Source: Calendula officinalis
Taxonomy: Eukaryota; Streptophyta; Magnoliopsida; Asterales; Asteraceae
Direction of reading: 5' to 3'
Length of the DNA: 64,000 nucleotides
NCBI GenBank assembly: GCA_963853835.1
Contig: OY970824.1
Span: 45,342,227-45,406,226 of the forward strand
Under the pieces are notes generated by a model. That model worked only from the letters and a program-made list of their open reading frames with translations. It did no database searches and was not told the origin of the DNA. Positions 58,816 to 64,000 of the stretch are shown here, piece after piece. How positions within the stretch are numbered: position 1 is the first letter of the stretch; every line of letters starts with the position of its first letter. A program made the translations under genes and the position numbers.

Positions 58816-59782
58816 GAGCGGCCATGAAATATCTCTTTTAATTAAAGAAGGTGCAAATTCCATCTTGACTATTTGCGTTTTGTTGCCCACGACTTCCGCT
58901 GTCTTAGTCAAGTTCCTTATGAACACCCTTTTACGGTGTGACGTTAGATAAATGCTAAAGATCAGAAGTTATCGCGTGTCAAACCAAATATCTCAGGCCA
59001 GAGGACGTCTACTCGAAATTACTTATGCTTGGGCTCCATGAAGTGATCTCGATCCTTTGGTCACGTCTAATGTTTAGCAAACTCTGTAAACATCTACGAA
59101 TATTTATTTTAACAACACTTGTATCTCTATTCAATAACTATGAATAGATAAATATTCATAATGGCATTAACTCCTGATCTAGCTCCCACTAAATTCAAGC
59201 AGCCACATACATTTTAATACTCAACAAACTTTGTGTATCATGGATAGGTTTAAAACATGTTAAGAATAGATAATATGAAATTATTACGTAAAACTTTCTA
59301 TTTAAATCCCACGAAATGTTATTACATAATGTATCGATTTCAAATTCATCTATGGGCTATAATCGAAAATACTTGCTACCAACTTCTAGGTACTGCAAGC
59401 CTATTGCGCTTGCATGCTTCTCATGCTTTGGTCCAGCTTGTGGTTTAGTCAACGGGTCAGCAACGTTGTCATCCGTTAGTATTTTCTTAATTGTAATATC
59501 ACCTTCTCTAACATACACACGTATGAGGTGAAATTTCCTGCGCACATGCCTGGTCTTTTGTTACTCTCTTGGTTCAACAGCTTACGCTATTGCACCAAGG
59601 TTATCACAAAATATTTCGATGGGTCTAGAGATACTGCAATAACTCTAAGATCCTCGATTAAATTCTTAAGCCACATGGCTTCTTTCCCAGCATCATTTGC
59701 CGCAATGTACTCAGCCTCTGTAGTCGAATCTGCTATTGTATCTTGTTTCTGTCTCTTCCAAGATATAGCTCCTCCATTCACA
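58816..59782 (-). pseudogene. Copia fragment F: RNase H C-terminus and 3' non-coding region
   Basis: Minus-strand RNase H pieces 59781-59587 (DSTTEAEYIAANDAGKEAMW) and 59545-59357 (TKPQAGPKHEKH), separated by a frameshift, then 3' non-coding sequence down to 58816. It holds the uninterrupted target site of D. The fragment ends at 59782 within RNase H. Confidence 0.8.
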
Positions 59783-61437
59783 CTATGTTGAACTAGTAAT
59801 ATATAGTTATTATTAGATAACTAACTTGTTGATGATTTATGTGATAGCCGAAGACTTTTATTGGAATAACTTATGAGTTATGGTAAGAATGAGATGATGT
59901 GATGATGCGGGGGATCCCCGGTCATGAGGTGTGGAGTGAGGGGCAGTTGGGTGGATTCCCATCGACTAATCCACGATAGTAGTCTTGCTAACTGGAGGAA
60001 GGTCTGGCGAGTAAGGCAGGTATCGGTAGATTGGGCGATTCCCTCTTGCCTTTATCTTGAGCAATGTGGGGGATCCCCGGTATGTTTCTAGTATGTATAT
60101 GTTTATATACTAGATATGTCTGTTAGTGATTTACGGTTTAGTCAAGTAAAACGCAGCGGAAATAATATCATAAATCACCAAGCAAGGATCTACATATTGA
60201 CAATATAATTAACCATGAAAATCAAAGAGATTAGTATGTAGAAGTCATACCTTTGAAGCTTTTGATTACACCAATGAATGATGAAGAAGAACTCCAAGAA
60301 TTCAATGTAGAATTCCTCTAATGGTATCCACACTACACCATATCAAGAACAACAATTTGAATGCTAGTCCCTTGCTAAAGAAATCAAAACCACATAGCAC
60401 TACGTGACAACTAAAATCAGAATACAAAACAAGTTTGTTTTTCTTCTTTTTTTGTTGCACGTCTCCCACAATAAGAAAAAGGAGGAAGTATTATGTTTTG
60501 GTTTGTGCGTCAGAAGCACTACCACACCAACTCCCCTATTTTTTCCCTTTTGAGGCTACGGCTGAGGTGGGCAAGAGAGGGAGAGATTAGGGTTAGGGTT
60601 AATCTTTCTTGCTCCCTAATCTAAGTATATATCCATAATACAAGTTATGAGATATGAAAATTAGCCCCTTATACTTTTGATTCTTTATGATTACTCACTA
60701 ATACATTTTAACTTTACAATTAATTAAAACATAACTAGTCAAGTAATTATATTTTATATAAATAATATAATTACCCTAATTATATTATATATATTACATG
60801 GTGTATATGTGTGTGACCCTTTAGGCTCACATACGTCTAGCCATATAACTATATGTCATGTACGTGAATCATATTCCAACAATATAATAGATATGTTAGT
60901 GCTTCTAGTACATATGTGTTTATGTACTAGATTTGGTTGAAGCTTATTAATGCGGGGGATCCCCGGTTAATAAGTTAATGTGGTTCTAGTTAGTTCGACG
61001 GCAACCCGATATCTAGATATGATTGCTAGGAAAGCAAGGATGATAGAGTCACAATAGGGTGACTAGAAGGTAGTGAGATAGTTTATATATATGTTTATAT
61101 ATTTATGAAATGACTATTATTATTGGGGTCTAAAACCCATGTATCTCACGAGACAATTTTGTATCACGTACTACGTTGTTTTTGTGGCTATGTACTCATG
61201 TACAAGTTTTAAGTGATAGAAAGTTGCACTAGAAGTGGCCTAGAGATGTTTAGCTCGGGAGCTCGTAGGTAGATGTCGTTTGCCTATGGTTTTGATATTC
61301 TTGGGGACACCGTATTTTTGTATACTCTGATAATGATTTTAAAGTTTTTGTTAAATGGTAATTTGGACATCATGTCTATTATTGGGAAAAATGTATTTTA
61401 ATGATTTAAATGATGTTTTCAAAATACGGGTGTTACA
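59783..61437 (+). mobile_element. Ty3/gypsy 5' LTR, second part
   Basis: Ends 'acgggtgttaca', followed by PBS-like TTGGTATCAGA (61440-61450), so it is the U5 side of a + strand gypsy LTR; the likely first part is 43070-43627. It contains three GGGGGATCCCCGGT palindromes (about 59909, 60068, 60955) and is itself interrupted by a copia-like solo LTR. Confidence 0.65.
60119..60881 (-). mobile_element. Solo-LTR-like insertion
   Basis: Minus strand reads TGTTGGAATATGATTCACG at 60881 and ends TAAATCACTAACA near 60121, TG...CA, with 'tttccgctgcg' near the end as in other plant LTRs. No internal region. An 8-bp repeat TAGATATG (60111-60118, 60888-60895) lies just outside but not adjacent, so the exact ends are uncertain. 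Confidence 0.5.
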
Positions 61438-63153
61438 ACTTGGTATCAGATCTATAGTTTAAGTGAATTAGGTTGTATGTCCATCCTAGTCTTAGACTGT
61501 AGCAATAGGAATGTAAGATTCCTTGAGATCGATAGGTTGACCTTGAGACTTTATGATAAGTTTAGGGTTGAACCTAGGGGACCTATAAAAGTTGCTAAGA
61601 ATGTGCAATGTGAAGTCTTTTGGGACCGTAAGGCATTTGTATCATAGGGTCGATCCCTATGAGAAATGCCATGTTTTGATCTAATTATGTTGTTTTTGAC
61701 TATCGAGTCGACCGTTTGGAGCTTGGTTATTGGATACGTTGGTATGACGAAAGAATGAATGTGAAAAGTGGACGAACTCCACTAAATCAAGAGTTATGAA
61801 TGAGGATATGAACCATATTTTAGATAATCAAATGAATGGGGGTAGACTGAATGATTCCAATACACGTATGAAGGAAGAGTCATCGAATGACGAAGCCCGT
61901 AGTGGGAAGCACATACATGAAAAGGTAGCAAGACGTAATCGGAAGAAATGGAAGGAGGTTGTATAAAGCCTTCATAACGTGTAAAACCGTTGTGTAATTC
62001 GGGAGTTCTGAGCTGGAGGTCACGATTTGGTAAATTTGGTAGATTGAGCAAGTGCTAGAGAGTAGCAAATGAAGGAAGAATGATATGGTGACTTTGGCAT
62101 CACCGTTATTGAAGGACTAGGCGTTGACACGGTGGAATGGGTTGTATGAAACTTTGGGAAAGAAAGAGCGGCACAATATGTTGTGAAAGGAACTCACGAG
62201 TGAGTTGAAGAGGGAAGTCTGCCCGGAAGGAAATCTAGAGGGGGGTTCATGATGCAACCTCGGAGACCTTAGGTTAAATGGATGTTATGAGATTATGGCT
62301 TAATTGTTTAGTTGTTGCACGAATTGGCGCTTATAGAAAGTAAAGATGAGTCGTATGATGTGGAAATTTATTTTGAGAATAGTCTCTCCGATTAGTATGT
62401 GTATAGAAATTACATGATGGGATATAGACCGGAGTGTCGCATGTAGTAAAGAGATAAGGGTTGATGATTTTAAGTAGTATGAAAGGATGAATCACGAGGT
62501 TGGTGAATGTCTTTAACAAGATGATGATAGTATAATGAAGTACTAAGTCTTGGTAAGAATTGTTAGTTGGATGGGAATTATAGAACTCGAAACTTTGGAA
62601 ATGGAACTTGGATATTCGGCGAGAATCCGGATGAGTAATGTAATGTTATTATACGTGAATGGTAAATGAAGGAATGACTAAGGTATAGTGATGTCTTAGA
62701 ACTCGTGAATGGAAAATATGTGGAAAAGAATAAGTATCGGGAAAGAAGAATTTCGATTGTTGAAAACGGTTGAGTAAAAGTTGGCATATAGCCATAGCAA
62801 GTTTTGTGACATGGTTGATAGATTTGACATTAAGGGTAAGAACGCAATTATGAGTAAAAGGTCATAGTTATGGTATGATAGTATATGTCATAGTATAGTG
62901 TGAGACTACGATTGGGAAATGAATATGTATAAGCCTCGCGATGTATAAAGAGTAAAGCATGGAATGTTGGGCTATCGGGTGCTAAGTCATGGTTTGCAAG
63001 TATAGACCGGAGTCGATTGGTTGACTCAAAGATGACCAGGTCGGCCGGTGAATTATGGTTAATGAAATGGAGTGGTAGTTACTCCGGTGGTGACAAAAAT
63101 ATTTGGAAATGTGGTAGTAAGGAAATGAACCGGTTAAGGGTAGTTAATGTGTA
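61438..63153 (+). mobile_element. Ty3/gypsy internal region without pol, 5' part
   Basis: Starts with the PBS TTGGTATCAGATC (tRNA-Met type). The next 1.7 kb has no gypsy gag-pol motif. The only + strand frame of note is 61796-61966 (56 codons, Asn/Lys/Glu-rich), which I do not recognise; it might be a gag remnant. Confidence 0.55.
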
Positions 63154-63684
63154 TATGGGTGCTCTTTTGGATAATTTGGATTTATCCGAACCAAATAGGT
63201 GAATCCAAATGGTTTTTGGATTTTAAATGTTCAAACCGAAACGATCCAAACTAATTTAAAACCAAACCGATCCTAATCAAATTGCAATTTGGTTGGTTTG
63301 GTTTTATCTGAACCAAACCGTTTTTTTTCTTAATATACTTCACAAGACTACAAAAGTATATAACATAACTAATATTAAGTTTAATATGTACAATTTTAAA
63401 ACGATAAACTATTTTATACATAAAAACAAGTCTAATTTATAGCTTGTCACATTTATAATATTATATGCAAAAGTCCAATCCGAATTAAGTATATTTAAAT
63501 ATTTGTATACTACTATTTGGATTCTTTGGACAATCCGGATTTTATAATGAAAACCAAATCCAATCCGAAAACCAAACTATTAATTGGGTTCAAGTCCTAA
63601 CCGATCCAAAAAACCAATCCAAACAATCCAATCCAAATTATCCATTTAGACAATCCGGTTATATCTGAATAGTGAACACCCCTA
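63154..63684. mobile_element. hAT-like non-autonomous element
   Basis: 531 bp, TATGGGTGCTC at the left and GTGAACACCCCTA at the right, with a perfect 8-bp duplication aatgtgta (63146-63153, 63685-63692). The interior is full of 'aaccaaa/tccaat/ggatt' words that pair across the element. No transposase. Confidence 0.85.
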
Positions 63685-63692
63685 AATGTGTA

Positions 63693-63867
63693 AGTGAAAC
63701 GGTAAATGGTAATCGGAGATTTTATCGGTTTATCCGCGGGGTACAATGCATGTACGTTATGTGATGGCCTTTGAAGGCATATGATAATGGAAATGTGACG
63801 TTATGTGAAACGTGTTAAGAAGTATGTCAAATGGGAAATTTGTTAAATATGAAAGAAAATGATAATG
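63693..63867 (+). mobile_element. Ty3/gypsy internal region, continuation
   Basis: From 63734 it matches 28071-28210, linking this element with the gypsy remnant downstream of copia A. Confidence 0.65.
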
Positions 63868-64000
63868 TTGATGTGCTAAATCTAGTTATAAAAATGTCTC
63901 CTTAATACTACTAATCTAGATTACCACATTGATAGGCAATTTTACCTAATTGTGGGTAATATAGTTTAGGTAAGTATTTCGGGTTATCGTATCCGCAGGG
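63868..64000. other. Unidentified insertion running off the window
   Basis: The gypsy match stops at about 63867. What follows (TGTTGATGTGCTAAATC...) starts with TG and may be the start of another LTR, but its other end lies outside. Confidence 0.35.

Noticed and set aside
61796..61966. 56-codon ORF as a gene
   Set aside because: Short, unrecognised and inside a gypsy internal region; kept only as a remark.

Overview
The window is nuclear DNA of a flowering plant. Two genes with plant-type introns fill the left 10 kb, and a dense nest of LTR retrotransposons, MITEs and Helitron-like sequence fills the rest. The low GC, the gene architecture and the LTR families suit a eudicot with a large repetitive genome. 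Asteraceae is plausible, but I cannot prove the family from sequence alone.

Left arm (1-10.2 kb, gene-rich, + strand). The first gene is a seven-exon circularly permuted GTPase of the LSG1 family (1361-5354, 577 aa). The second is an eleven-exon Omp85-family outer-membrane beta-barrel protein without POTRA domains, like the short plastid OEP80 paralogues (6810-10156, 362 aa). Small non-autonomous DNA transposons sit in the introns and spacers, and their target duplications can be read directly: Mutator-like MITEs (9 bp), hAT-like (8 bp) and Tourist/PIF-like (TAA).

Right arm (11-64 kb, repeats). I resolve these layers. (i) A Ty3/gypsy family whose LTR starts TGTAACGACCCG and whose visible internal region has no pol: LTR pieces at 11.2, 29.7, 43.1 and 59.8-61.4 kb. 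(ii) An autonomous-type Ty1/copia family with gag-protease-integrase-RT-RNaseH, present as copy A (+, 12.6-28.1 kb), copy E (-, 43.6-58.8 kb) and tail fragment F (-, 58.8-59.8 kb), all disabled by stops or frameshifts. (iii) A copia-related family with LTRs, PBS, PPT and an open gag but no pol, present as B (nested in A), C and D (D nested in E). (iv) Helitron-like 3' ends, with reverse-strand fragments resembling COI1 and a CCT chaperonin subunit in the same tract. (v) Foldback elements embedded in (TA)n tracts.

Nesting reads gypsy LTR > E > D > Tourist MITE. About 12.8 kb of this nest (38858-51659) was tandemly duplicated to give 30831-38857, so C and D are duplicates and not independent insertions. 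The lengths close exactly once the visible deletions are counted.

The most interesting signal is non-coding. All five copia leaders, coding and gag-only alike, keep two hairpins with the same loop (GATAATCGGGAGTCCCGG) and a third hairpin just upstream of gag whose stem changes on both sides between copies. This is a strong candidate for a packaging or dimerisation RNA that gag-only elements share with their autonomous partner. The gag-only elements also carry a well-formed 85-86 nt intron at the end of gag.
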